Of a stretch of DNA of 44,627 nt, positions 20,043 through 28,437 are shown in pieces. The DNA lies in the NCBI GenBank assembly GCA_017860135.1, contig JAFNAG010000002.1, forward strand, positions 1-44,627, in the 5' to 3' direction. The position numbers were made by a program, and so were the translations under genes. The stretch comes from Acidobacteriota bacterium (lineage in GTDB: Bacteria; Acidobacteriota; UBA6911). Position 1 is the first letter of the stretch; the number at the start of each line of letters is the position of its first letter. The notes under the pieces were generated by a model. The model did no database searches. It was not told the DNA's origin and was given only the letters and a program-made list of their open reading frames with translations.

Positions 20043-20276
20043 TCAGGGCACGGCGCCGGTTTCGCGTTGCTCCTTGTCATCCCGCTTTTCGAATGAGTAG
20101 CATGCGCGCCGGAAGCGGACGAAGGCGTGAGAGTGGTAGGGGCAGGTCCCCCAGTTGCTGTGGGAGCTGATGAAGGATTCCTCGGAGATGAAGAACTTGC
20201 AGTCACCGCACTCGAGCTGCTTATCTTCAAGCTTGTAGTCGCAAGCTTCCCGAAATGTAGTAAATTTATTCTGCAT
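20043..20276 (-). CDS. Small four-cysteine hypothetical protein
   Basis: The 77-residue product is charged and rich in aromatic residues. Cysteines lie at 23, 26, 45 and 59 (CGDC, then GTC and RAC), with one more at 12. The pattern CX2C-X18-C-X13-C and the text CGDCKFF...WGTC resemble small proteins that bind zinc or an iron-sulfur cluster. I do not recognise a named family and assign no function. ATG at 20276 follows AGGGGG at about 4 bases. It stands alone, converging on the beta-lactamase-like gene. Confidence 0.6.
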   Translation of the reverse strand: MQNKFTTFREACDYKLEDKQLECGDCKFFISEESFISSHSNWGTCPYHSHAFVRFRRACYSFEKRDDKEQRETGAVP

Positions 20277-20581
20277 GGACCCCCTTGTTCCAGGTGACTA
20301 CCATAATCCTATGAAGTGCTTATGGTGTCAACTCATCCTTGGGGGGCCCCTGCGATTCAGACTGTGGCGAGCCCCGCTGCTTGACTCGCGGTGGGGATCA
20401 CTGCCGTCCCGGCAGAAGAAGGCGTCGGATTCACTCGCGGTCTCTGGCCGCGAGGCTCTTCGGGGCCGCGGCAGTCAGGGAGCGGACGGTTCTTACCCGC
20501 AGTAATGCCACCCGCCCCCTGATGTTGCGGCTCTGTTTTCCGGCCGAGCGGAATCGCCCCCGCGGAACGAGGAGAGAAACC
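20277..20581. other. Gap upstream of glycerate kinase, no gene seen
   Basis: About 305 bases between the divergent small protein and the glycerate kinase. An in-frame extension of the kinase frame reaches 20339 but is not kinase-like. The text is G/C-rich with local dyads (for example GGGGGGCCCC near 20340). No clear promoter was found. Confidence 0.45.
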
Positions 20582-21922
20582 ATGAAAAACCAACGCCAGT
20601 TGCGCAACGATGCGCTTCGCTTGTGCGGTGCCGCCCTCCGCGCCGTCGATCCCGCTGCCGCCGTGCGCAGGCACGTTCAAATCGACGGCAGCCGGTGCGG
20701 GGTGGACGGGCACACCTTCGACCTGGACAGGGTGCGGCGCGTCTGGGTGCTGGGGGCGGGAAAAGCGGCTGCCCCGATGGCGCGGGCTCTCGAGAAACTG
20801 CTGGGCGACCGGCTGCGGGGTGGGCTGGTGGTTACGCGCTATGGATACGGCCTGCCTCTCAGAAGGGTCGAGCTGATCGAAGCCGGGCACCCTTTGCCCG
20901 ATGCCAACAGTGCCGCGGCCGCGGCGCGCATCGCACACATTGCGGAACGCGAAATCACCTCCCGCGACCTGGTATTCGTGCTCCTGTCCGGGGGCGGTTC
21001 GGCGCTCATGGTCGCGCCGGCAGCCGGCATCCGCTGGGAGGACAAGCTTGCCTGCACGCGGCTGCTTCTCAGATGCGGCGCCACGATTCAGGAAACCAAC
21101 GCGATCCGAAAGCACCTGTCCCATCTGAAAGGCGGCGGGCTGGCCAGACTCCTCTCCTCCGTTCCGGTCGTGTCCCTGATCCTGTCCGATGTGGTCGGCG
21201 ATGAGCTCGACACCATCGCGTCGGGGCCGCTGGTTCCCGACTCCACGACGTTTCAGGAGTGCGTGGAGATTCTGCGGAGACTTCGGATCAAGGACAAGGT
21301 CCCCCCTGCAGTGAGAGAACGGCTGGAAAGCGGAGCGGCCGGGAAAATCCCCGAAACGCCCAAGCCCGGAGACCCGATATTCCGCAGGAAGGTAAATGTC
21401 ATTGTGGGGAGCAACACGCAGGCTTGCACCGCGGCGGCCAACGCAGCACGGCGCCTGGGGTACCACACGATGGTGCTCACATCCCGCCTCGAAGGGGACA
21501 CCCGCGGGGCCGCCCGCTTCCATCTGGGGATTCTGCGGGAAATAGTCGCGGAGTCCCGTCCCTTGCGCCGGCCGGCTTGCCTGATCAGCGGCGGGGAGAC
21601 CACCGTTCAGGTGGCCGGAACCGGAAGCGGCGGCCGCAACCAGGAATTTGCCCTGCACTGTGTGCGCGGGCTGGCCAGCCTCCCGGCCGCGTGCGTGGGC
21701 GCCAGCCTGGCCACGGACGGCACCGACGGGCCCACGGATGCGGCCGGCGCCCTGGTGGACGCTTCCTCCCTTTCCCGCTCGCTCAAACTGGGGGCGAACT
21801 TCCTCACCGAGTGCCAGAACAACAACGATTCATACGAGTTTTTCCGGCGGTTGGGGGATGCGATCATGACGGGTCCCACTCGCACGAATGTCATGGACCT
21901 GCATATTTTCCTGCTGGGATGA
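20582..21922 (+). CDS. Glycerate 2-kinase (DUF4147/MOFRL type)
   Basis: This kinase phosphorylates D-glycerate, usually to 2-phosphoglycerate, feeding serine, glyoxylate or sugar-acid breakdown into lower glycolysis. The 446-residue protein shows GAGKAAAPMARALE, LLSGGGSALMV, KHLSHLKGGGLA, LSDVVGDELDTIASGP and, in the C-terminal MOFRL domain, GTGSGGRNQEFAL and TDGTDGPTDAAGA. ATG at 20582 follows AGGAGAG at a 7-base spacing, overriding the longer open frame. It converges on the AI-2E-family gene with a 16-bp gap. Confidence 0.93.
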   Translation: MKNQRQLRNDALRLCGAALRAVDPAAAVRRHVQIDGSRCGVDGHTFDLDRVRRVWVLGAGKAAAPMARALEKLLGDRLRGGLVVTRYGYGLPLRRVELIEAGHPLPDANSAAAAARIAHIAEREITSRDLVFVLLSGGGSALMVAPAAGIRWEDKLACTRLLLRCGATIQETNAIRKHLSHLKGGGLARLLSSVPVVSLILSDVVGDELDTIASGPLVPDSTTFQECVEILRRLRIKDKVPPAVRERLESGAAGKIPETPKPGDPIFRRKVNVIVGSNTQACTAAANAARRLGYHTMVLTSRLEGDTRGAARFHLGILREIVAESRPLRRPACLISGGETTVQVAGTGSGGRNQEFALHCVRGLASLPAACVGASLATDGTDGPTDAAGALVDASSLSRSLKLGANFLTECQNNNDSYEFFRRLGDAIMTGPTRTNVMDLHIFLLG

Positions 21923-21938
21923 CACCCATCCGGACGAC

Positions 21939-23063
21939 CTACGGCGGCGGGCCTGACGTTACGGGTCGTTTCGTGTGCAGGATCTCGCGGAATTCGAAGC
22001 GATAAAAATTGAGGAAGGAGACGAAGAGCGCGACTATGAGCGGGCCGAGCAGGACACCGAGGAAACCGAACGCCTTCAATCCACCGAGCACGCTGAAGAA
22101 AACCAGAAGCGGATGCATGTCGGTCCTGCCCTGGATGATCATCGGCTTGAGCACATTGTCGATCGAGCCCACCACCAAAGTTCCCACTGCCAGCAACACG
22201 ATGCCGCGCGTCGTATGTCCTGCAAGGATCAGATAGGCCGTCCAGGGCAGCCAGACGATCAACGCTCCCACGATCGGGACGAGAGACATCAGCGAAACCA
22301 CCGCCCCCCAGAAGAGAGGCGCCGGCAGGCCCAGGGACAGGAAGAGAAGACATGCGGCAATTCCCTGCACCACCGCGGTCAACAGCGAACCGAAGAAGGT
22401 CGCATAGGTGACGTCCTCGAATCTCTTGATGATCTCCGCTTCATACACGGCAGGCAGAGGGTTCGAGGACCTGATCGTCTCCAAAAGCTGCGGTCCGTCG
22501 CGGAGCAGGAAGAACATGGAAATGAACATCAGAAAGAAGTGGAAGATCATCTCCCCGACGCCCCGGAGGAATGAAGGACCTCTGCCCACCAGAAATCTGC
22601 TGACGTTGCTCGCCGCGTCCTGCAGGTACTTCTCGATGTTGAGCTCCCCCGCGCCAAGCCACTTCTGCGCCTGCGCCGCGAGATATTGAATCGTCGGACG
22701 GCGCTGCAGCTCCTTCAAATGCGCCGTAACTCCCGCCAGGGAGCCGGACTGCTGCTGCAGGTCCTGATAGAAAGCGATCGATTGCTGCGTGATGATGACG
22801 CCGAGGAACGTGACCGGGAGCACGATGAGGAGGAGGACGAGGAGGCAGGTGATGGAAGCCGCGGCCGTACGCCGGCGGCGCACACGGGGAAGAATACGCT
22901 TGAACAAAGGGTAAAAAACCACAGCCAGAACAGCAGCCCAGGCCAGCACCGACAGAAACGGGGAGAGGATACGGTACATAAAGTAGGTGACGGCCGCGAA
23001 GCAGGCCAGGAAAAACACGATGGCCAGTCGGGACTTGTCGGTGGCGATGGGATCATTCGTCAT
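21939..23063 (-). CDS. AI-2E family transporter (PerM/YdgG-like membrane protein)
   Basis: The 374-residue integral membrane protein has two N-terminal hydrophobic hairpins, a soluble middle part (about 90-150), and a C-terminal cluster of helices. Family signature stretches there are SLMSLVPIVGALIVWLP and SIDNVLKPMIIQGR. Members export autoinducer-2 or act as sodium/proton antiporters; the substrate here cannot be deduced. ATG at 23063 is preceded by GAGGTGAT at about 5 bases. The end KRPVTSGPPP is a short proline-rich tail. Confidence 0.9.
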   Translation of the reverse strand: MTNDPIATDKSRLAIVFFLACFAAVTYFMYRILSPFLSVLAWAAVLAVVFYPLFKRILPRVRRRRTAAASITCLLVLLLIVLPVTFLGVIITQQSIAFYQDLQQQSGSLAGVTAHLKELQRRPTIQYLAAQAQKWLGAGELNIEKYLQDAASNVSRFLVGRGPSFLRGVGEMIFHFFLMFISMFFLLRDGPQLLETIRSSNPLPAVYEAEIIKRFEDVTYATFFGSLLTAVVQGIAACLLFLSLGLPAPLFWGAVVSLMSLVPIVGALIVWLPWTAYLILAGHTTRGIVLLAVGTLVVGSIDNVLKPMIIQGRTDMHPLLVFFSVLGGLKAFGFLGVLLGPLIVALFVSFLNFYRFEFREILHTKRPVTSGPPP

Positions 23064-23178
23064 GGCGGATCACCTCGCGCCGTTTGCCTGGAATCACCGC
23101 GGCGGAACGCCGTCGCCGCTGCCGGCATGAATGCTATCTTATACCACATCCTGCCGCAAACCGGCGTCGGGCTGTTTT

Positions 23179-24381
23179 TCAAGGGAGCGACCGAAGCGCC
23201 TGGTCCAGGTCCTCGATGATGTCTGATGCATCCTCTATGCCCACCGACAGGCGCACCAGGCCGTCGTCTATGCCGATCTCCGCCCTCTCGGACGGCGCAA
23301 GCGCCCGATGGGACGAAGTGGCCGGATGCAGGACGATAGTGTAGATATCCCCCAGGGTTGTCGCGGGCAGGCAAAGCGCAAGCGCATCCATGAACCGGAA
23401 AGCAACGGCCTTGTCCGCACCGGCGATCTGGAAGGAGAGCACCGCGCCGAAGCCTCTCCCCTGCAGCAGCCTGCGCGCCAGTTCATGCTGTGGGTGCGTG
23501 GCCAGGCCCGGGTAGTGAATCCTCTCGATCTTCGGGTGCGCAGACAGCCACCCGGCGATCCGGAGGGCGCTCTCGCACTGCTGGCGCATCCGCAGCGGAA
23601 GGGTTTTGAGCCCGCGCATCGCCAGCCATGCCTCGAACGGTCCGAGGTTGCTTCCGATCATCTTGTTGAGCTCATACATCCGATGCCGGTTCGCCGCCGA
23701 TGTGACGATCACGCCGGCCAATACGTCGCAGTGGCCGGCAATGAACTTGGTGACGCTGTGCATCACGAAATCCGCTCCAAACCCGCGGGGATTGCAGAGG
23801 TATGGGGTGGCAAATGTGTTGTCGATCAGCACCTGCGTGCCATGTCGATGAGCCAGATCGATGAGCGCAGGCTGGTCTGCCACTTTGAGGAGCGGATTGG
23901 AAATCGTCTCCGCGACGAGCAGGACCGGCCGGGTCTCCCCGAGAGCAGCTTCGACCGCGCGCAGATCGGTGCAATCCACCAGGCGGGCACTCACCCCGAG
24001 TTCGGCGAACAGGCGCCGCAGCATCGTGTAGGTCGCCCCATATACATCCATGGCAGCGACGACGCTTGATCCCTGGCGCACTCCCGCCGTCAGCAGCGCC
24101 AGATGAATCGCCGCCATGCCGGATGCGAAGGCGTAGGCGGCCTCCCCACCCTCGAGATCCGCGATGGCAGCCTCCAGTGCCGCTACCGTCGGACTGCCGT
24201 ACCGCGGGTATACAAAACCTTCCCGGGTTGTCCCGAGCACCCCGTCCAGCTCTTCCATGCGCTCGTAGACAAAACCGACCGTCGGGTGAATGGGACCGAC
24301 CACGGGAATGAAATCTTCCGGCGGCAGGTGCTCTCCGGCGTGCACAGCACGGGTGATAAAAGATTTTCTTCTGTTCGTCAT
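23179..24381 (-). CDS. Cys/Met metabolism PLP-dependent enzyme (trans-sulfuration family)
   Basis: This 400-residue fold-type I enzyme belongs to the family of cystathionine gamma-synthase, cystathionine gamma-lyase and methionine gamma-lyase. The PLP lysine is Lys212 in HSVTKFIAGH. Other family marks are YPRYGSPTVAALE, FASGMAAIH, and ETISNPLLKVAD with the PLP-contacting IDNTFATPY. Reaction type cannot be fixed from these motifs. ATG at 24381 has AGGAG five bases upstream. The gene is 115 bp upstream of the AI-2E-family gene on the same strand; the gap is long for tight coupling. Confidence 0.92.
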   Translation of the reverse strand: MTNRRKSFITRAVHAGEHLPPEDFIPVVGPIHPTVGFVYERMEELDGVLGTTREGFVYPRYGSPTVAALEAAIADLEGGEAAYAFASGMAAIHLALLTAGVRQGSSVVAAMDVYGATYTMLRRLFAELGVSARLVDCTDLRAVEAALGETRPVLLVAETISNPLLKVADQPALIDLAHRHGTQVLIDNTFATPYLCNPRGFGADFVMHSVTKFIAGHCDVLAGVIVTSAANRHRMYELNKMIGSNLGPFEAWLAMRGLKTLPLRMRQQCESALRIAGWLSAHPKIERIHYPGLATHPQHELARRLLQGRGFGAVLSFQIAGADKAVAFRFMDALALCLPATTLGDIYTIVLHPATSSHRALAPSERAEIGIDDGLVRLSVGIEDASDIIEDLDQALRSLP

Positions 24382-24507
24382 GGCGGCTCCTGAGATGTGA
24401 TCGGGCGCGAACGCATACGACCTCTTTCCGCAAACGCGGCATTATACCCCAAGCCGTAACCCGACAGTAATCTGCATGAGAGCGGGCTCCAGGCCTATTG
24501 CGGGAGC

Positions 24508-24624
24508 GGGCTTAAGCCCCTCGCTTTAAAACCAATAATTATTCGTACCGCAGAAACTCAGGCCCAGTGAATTCGCGGAAGATGACCATGCGTCTTGGAA
24601 GAGCGCGGGCTGAAGCCCGCGCTC
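24508..24624. repeat. Pair of GGGCTNNAAGCCC-type palindromes
   Basis: GGGCTTAAGCCC (24508-24519) is a perfect 12-bp palindrome. About 90 bases on, GAGCGCGGGC-TGAA-GCCCGCGCTC (24601-24624) is a perfect 10-bp stem with a TGAA loop. Both share AGCGGGCT / AAGCCC text and so look like two copies of one family. They lie in the 344-bp gap between the divergent PLP enzyme and ytxH-like gene. No T-tract follows, so a terminator role is unlikely. Confidence 0.75.
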
Positions 24625-24658
24625 ACAACCGGCAATCACAGCGGGTTGGATTTGGCAT

Positions 24659-24687
24659 TTGACATTTCGGCTTGCCCATGCTAAACA
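24659..24687 (+). promoter_or_regulatory. Candidate promoter for the YtxH-like gene
   Basis: TTGACA (24659-24664), 17-base spacer, TAAACA (24682-24687), with TGC before the -10 box (extended -10 form). The -35 is a perfect consensus and the -10 weak. It places the start about 30 bases before the YtxH-like ATG. Confidence 0.5.
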
Positions 24688-24725
24688 TCACGTTTACAAC
24701 GATTTATTAGAAGTAAGGAGGATGT

Positions 24726-25028
24726 ATGGCCGAAGAGACTGGAGTAGGGGAAAAGGCCCTGTTTTTTGTGCTTGGTGGTTTCGTCGGGGCGGCGATCGCG
24801 CTGCTTTTTGCACCTCGGAGCGGGGAGGAGACCCGGAAACTGATTGCAATAAAAACCCGCGAGGGCGCGGAATATATTTCGAACCGGACAAAGGAAGTGA
24901 AGGATAAGACCGGCGGACTGATCGACCGGGGCAAGGAAATCCTCCAGCAGCAGCGGGATCAGCTTTCCGCGGCCCTGGAAGCGGGCAAACAGGCGTACAA
25001 GGATGAAAAAGACAAAGCGAAGGCCTAA
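24726..25028 (+). CDS. YtxH domain-containing small membrane protein
   Basis: The 100-residue product has one hydrophobic segment near the N-terminus (ALFFVLGGFVGAAIALLFAP) followed at once by RSGEETRK. That is the signature of YtxH/GvpP-like proteins, with a long charged helical tail (KTREGAEYISNR...). Such proteins are linked to general stress and the envelope in several bacteria; their molecular role is unknown. ATG at 24726 follows a strong AAGGAGGA. The next gene starts 6 bases after its stop, so the pair is an operon. Confidence 0.88.
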   Translation: MAEETGVGEKALFFVLGGFVGAAIALLFAPRSGEETRKLIAIKTREGAEYISNRTKEVKDKTGGLIDRGKEILQQQRDQLSAALEAGKQAYKDEKDKAKA

Positions 25029-25034
25029 AATTCC

Positions 25035-25556
25035 TTGGAAACCATAGAGATTATACTGACCATTCTTACCGGAATCGTGGCGTTGGGTGTGATCCTGCAG
25101 GGCCTGGCGCTATGGACGCTTGCCCATAAGATTCGGGAACTCGCGGGCCGTCTGGAGGCGGTGAGTTCGAAGCTCACCAAAGACATAGAAGTTCTGGCGG
25201 TTCATGCGGATGAATTCCTGACCATGGCGAAAGCCATCGGCGATAAGGTGCAGGCACTGCAGGTGCATGTGACGGCCATCAGCCAGGTGGTTCACGACCG
25301 GGTTGTGGACGCCGATGCGTTCCTGACGGAAGCCACGGACACGGCTCGCCTGCAGGTCGCGCGGTTTCAGGATGTCGTCGACACCGCTTCGCACAGGATC
25401 GAGGAGACTATTGTGTCTCTGCAGGCGGCCATCCTGGCACCGGTCAGCGAGATCCAGGCGGTCATCCGCGGCGTTCGCGCCGGCCTGGACGTGCTGTTCG
25501 GCTGGCGCAGATCCGCTTCACGCCGTTCCCACGAAGACGAGGAAATGTTCATCTGA
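25035..25556 (+). CDS. DUF948-like membrane-anchored coiled-coil protein
   Basis: The 173-residue product has one N-terminal membrane segment (IILTILTGIVALGVILQGLAL) and then a long helical, probably coiled-coil region. It ends in basic and acidic patches (RRSASRRSHEDEE). The layout matches DUF948 proteins, which commonly sit beside YtxH genes as here. TTG at 25035 is the start that keeps the membrane segment; GAAGG lies about 12 bases upstream, so initiation may rely on coupling to the YtxH-like gene. Function unknown. Confidence 0.75.
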   Translation: METIEIILTILTGIVALGVILQGLALWTLAHKIRELAGRLEAVSSKLTKDIEVLAVHADEFLTMAKAIGDKVQALQVHVTAISQVVHDRVVDADAFLTEATDTARLQVARFQDVVDTASHRIEETIVSLQAAILAPVSEIQAVIRGVRAGLDVLFGWRRSASRRSHEDEEMFI

Positions 25557-25634
25557 AGGGGCGGCCCGGACCCTGTTTCGCCGCCTGTTCCTGATGAATG
25601 CGCTGCAGGTCTGTTTCCTCCCGTCCCGTTTTTC

Positions 25635-27161
25635 TCATTCGCCCGGCTGCGTCAGCAGCGCGTCCACCCTGTGGATCGTCTCCCGGCAGCGATGCGCGAG
25701 CTCATCCACCTCGCGCCTGCAGGCTTCGGCGAAGGCGTGGTCCTTGACACCGGGAAGGTTGATGAGCACGTTGTACTGGGCTCCCTTCAAGGCGGCAAAC
25801 GCGAGTTGTGCGCCGGTTGCCGCGTCGCTCCGGGCGTTCCTGTTTCCGATCTCGGCGAGCAGCCCCAGCCGGTCCAGCACCTCGGCGGCGAGGCGTGCGG
25901 TGCGCAAGGGCACTTCGGTCGCGGTGCGCGTGGCCTTCTCGATGGCTTCGGAGCGCGCGGCCTTGTCGGCTTCGGTTTCTTTCGGCAGCTTCAATGCGGA
26001 CATTACGGCGGCGTAGGCATCCGAGTCCTCCTGCACCAGCCGGTGCAGGGCAGCACGCGCTTCGAGGAGCTGCGAGTGAATTCCACGGACGCGTTCTTCG
26101 ACCGCCTGGTACTTTTTTTTACCCTCGGTCAGGCCGGCCACCATTTCGCCCAGTGCGGCGGAGAGGGAAGCCGCGTGGGCGGCAACGCTGCCGCCGCCCG
26201 GCACTGCTTCCGGCGCCGCGACGCTGGAGACGAACTCCGCAAGCGCGGTCTCCCGCGGCAGCGCGTCGGCAAGCCGGTTCTCGAGAATCTGGTTTGCACT
26301 GAAGTTTTCGAGGCGCAGGTAGAAATCTGCGCAGGCATCCAGGGCCTGCTGCGGCACCAGCCCGACAATTTCGCTCGAGGCCACGGCAACACCGTAGCGC
26401 TCGGCCTCGCGGCGCACCATTTCGAACACCCTGAAAACCGGCGTCGCCTCGAAACGGGTGAGGTTCATGGAAACCTGAACCTGGTTCCTTTCCTGGATTT
26501 CAAATCCCAATGCCTTGACGTAGCGAAGGCCGCCGCCGGCAAAACGGATGGCGCGCGCGATCGCCTGGGCGATTTTGACGTCGGGGGTTCTGAGGTAAAT
26601 GTTGTAGGCAATCAGGGGAAATCGTGCGCCGACCGCGGTGGCGCCTGCAGTCGGATGAACCTCGCACGGTCCGAAGTCCGGCTTGCGCTCCGGGTTGCTT
26701 CGAATCTCCTCGCGAATGGCCTCGAATTCGCCCCGGCGTATGTGCGCGAGGTCCTGGCGGGCCGGGACCCGCGCGGATTGCTCGTAGAGATAGACCGGAA
26801 TCTGGTAGCGTGCGGCGATGTCCTCCCCAACCTGCCTCGAGAGCTGGACGCAATCCTCGATGCTCATGCCCGCAATGGGGACAAAAGGGATCACATCTGT
26901 GGCGCCCATGCGCGGGTGCTCGCCCTTGTGCTGCCGCAGGTCGATGAGCTCTGCCGCCTTCCCCACCGCGTCGATCACGCCGCGGGCCAGCGCTTGCGGC
27001 TCGCCGGCCACAGTGATGACGCTCCGGTTGTGGGCCGCATCCATCTCCGCATCGAGCAGGGCAAGGCCGGAGTGCCCGGTCAGTGCTGCGACAAGCGCGT
27101 CGACGACATTTTTGCGCCTTCCTTCACTGAAATTCGGCACGCATTCGACGATCTTTTTCAC
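25635..27161 (-). CDS. ftcD: Fused glutamate formimidoyltransferase / formimidoyl-THF cyclodeaminase
   Basis: This bifunctional enzyme moves the formimino group of N-formimino-L-glutamate to tetrahydrofolate, then releases ammonia to give 5,10-methenyl-THF. The 508-residue protein carries the transferase (about 1-300; VECVPNFSEGR, GEHPRMGATDVIPFVP, SMNLTRFEATPV) and the cyclodeaminase (about 310-508; AAPEAVPGGGSVAAHAASL, EIGNRNARSDAATG). GTG at 27161 is chosen over the longer frame reaching 27767 because the transferase begins there. GGAG lies about six bases before it, and it overlaps the hutI stop by 4 nt (GTGA). The fusion resembles the vertebrate FTCD layout; many bacteria keep the two activities separate. 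Confidence 0.95.
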   Translation of the reverse strand: MKKIVECVPNFSEGRRKNVVDALVAALTGHSGLALLDAEMDAAHNRSVITVAGEPQALARGVIDAVGKAAELIDLRQHKGEHPRMGATDVIPFVPIAGMSIEDCVQLSRQVGEDIAARYQIPVYLYEQSARVPARQDLAHIRRGEFEAIREEIRSNPERKPDFGPCEVHPTAGATAVGARFPLIAYNIYLRTPDVKIAQAIARAIRFAGGGLRYVKALGFEIQERNQVQVSMNLTRFEATPVFRVFEMVRREAERYGVAVASSEIVGLVPQQALDACADFYLRLENFSANQILENRLADALPRETALAEFVSSVAAPEAVPGGGSVAAHAASLSAALGEMVAGLTEGKKKYQAVEERVRGIHSQLLEARAALHRLVQEDSDAYAAVMSALKLPKETEADKAARSEAIEKATRTATEVPLRTARLAAEVLDRLGLLAEIGNRNARSDAATGAQLAFAALKGAQYNVLINLPGVKDHAFAEACRREVDELAHRCRETIHRVDALLTQPGE

Positions 27162-28423
27162 GTTCGCTCCAATCGATTGATGACGATATTCCCTTTTTTG
27201 ACAGTCACGACGCAGTGATTCACACCGAAGAAGTACGGGATCTCCCTGTAATTGGCCACGTTCATCAGGACGATGTCGGCCTGTTTGCCCTCCTCCAGGC
27301 TGCCGAGCCTTTCCGACAGGCCCAGGGAGCAGGCGCCGTTTATCGTGGCGGCGGTGATCGCCTCCGCCGGCGTCATTCTCATCTGGCTGCATGCGATCGA
27401 GAGGATGATCTGCATGTTCAGAGTAAAGCAGGAACCCGGATTGAAATCGGTCGCCAGCGCCACCGGGACGCCGGCCTCGATCAGGCTGCGTGCCGGCGGG
27501 TAACGGTTGAGGCCGAGGTTGAACGTCGAGCCGGGAACCAGTGTCGCCATCGTCCCGGCCTTGCGCAGGCGCGTGATGTCGCGCCGGTCGATGTACTCCA
27601 GGTGGTCCGCGCTGAGCGCGCCGAGTTCGGCCGCCAGGCTGGCGCCGCCGCTTCGGGCAAGCTGGTCGGCATGGATGCGCAGCTTCAGGCCCGCCTCTTT
27701 GGCGGCCTGCAGAATGGCGCGCGCTTCCCCGACCTGGAAGTAGCCCGTATCGCAAAAGACGTCGCAAAAAGAGGCAAGCCCTTCCCGGGCCACGCGCGGG
27801 ATCATCTCTTCGATGATGCGGCGAACATATTCCGGCCGCGAGTCGCGGAATTCATCCGGGACATCGTGGGCGCCCAGGAAGGTGGGCACGACTTCGAGCC
27901 GGCTCCGGCTGCGGAGCGCCGCCAGCACCTGCAGGCTCTTGAGTTCATCCTCCAGGCTCAGGCCGTAGCCGCTCTTGGCCTCGATCGTCGTGGTGCCGTG
28001 TTCCAGGAATTGCCGGAAGTGGCGTTCGACGCGGACGGAAAGCTGCTCCGGGCTTGCAGCCCTCAGTTGGCGCACGCTGGCCCGGATCCCTCCGCCGGCA
28101 GCCGCGATTTCCTGGTAGGTCTTGCCTTGGGATCGGAGGTCGTATTCGTCGGATCGCGTGCCGCCGAACACCGGATGCGTATGGCTGTCCACGAAACCGG
28201 GGAGGGCAACGAGGTCCAGTCCCACGCCGTCGAAAACCTCATAGTGCGAATTCGACTCCCCCGCAGGCAGTTCCCGCGTCGGCCCCACCCAGACGATGCG
28301 TTCCGCGCGGATCAGAATCGCGCCGTCCTCGATGATGCCGAGATCCGACATGGCGGCGCCGCAACGGGCCGAGGGACCTCCGCGGAGAGTGAGAACCTGG
28401 CTGATATTCTTGATAAGCAGCAT
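27158..28423 (-). CDS. hutI: Imidazolonepropionase
   Basis: HutI opens the ring of 4-imidazolone-5-propionate to N-formimino-L-glutamate, the third step of histidine breakdown. The 421-residue amidohydrolase has the metal motif DSHTHPVFGG (His81, His83), EAKSGYGLSLEDELK, the metal-site IHADQL, DHLEYI, and ATDFNPGS with the catalytic aspartate. Its product is the substrate of the overlapping ftcD, which explains the translational coupling. hutH and hutU are not in the window. Confidence 0.96.
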   Translation of the reverse strand: MLLIKNISQVLTLRGGPSARCGAAMSDLGIIEDGAILIRAERIVWVGPTRELPAGESNSHYEVFDGVGLDLVALPGFVDSHTHPVFGGTRSDEYDLRSQGKTYQEIAAAGGGIRASVRQLRAASPEQLSVRVERHFRQFLEHGTTTIEAKSGYGLSLEDELKSLQVLAALRSRSRLEVVPTFLGAHDVPDEFRDSRPEYVRRIIEEMIPRVAREGLASFCDVFCDTGYFQVGEARAILQAAKEAGLKLRIHADQLARSGGASLAAELGALSADHLEYIDRRDITRLRKAGTMATLVPGSTFNLGLNRYPPARSLIEAGVPVALATDFNPGSCFTLNMQIILSIACSQMRMTPAEAITAATINGACSLGLSERLGSLEEGKQADIVLMNVANYREIPYFFGVNHCVVTVKKGNIVINRLERT

Positions 28424-28437
28424 GGCGCAGTCCTGTC

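Noticed and set aside
24601..24624. Stem-loop read as an intrinsic terminator
   Set aside because: It lies between two divergent genes with no transcript expected to end there and has no T-tract; it fits a dispersed palindrome better.
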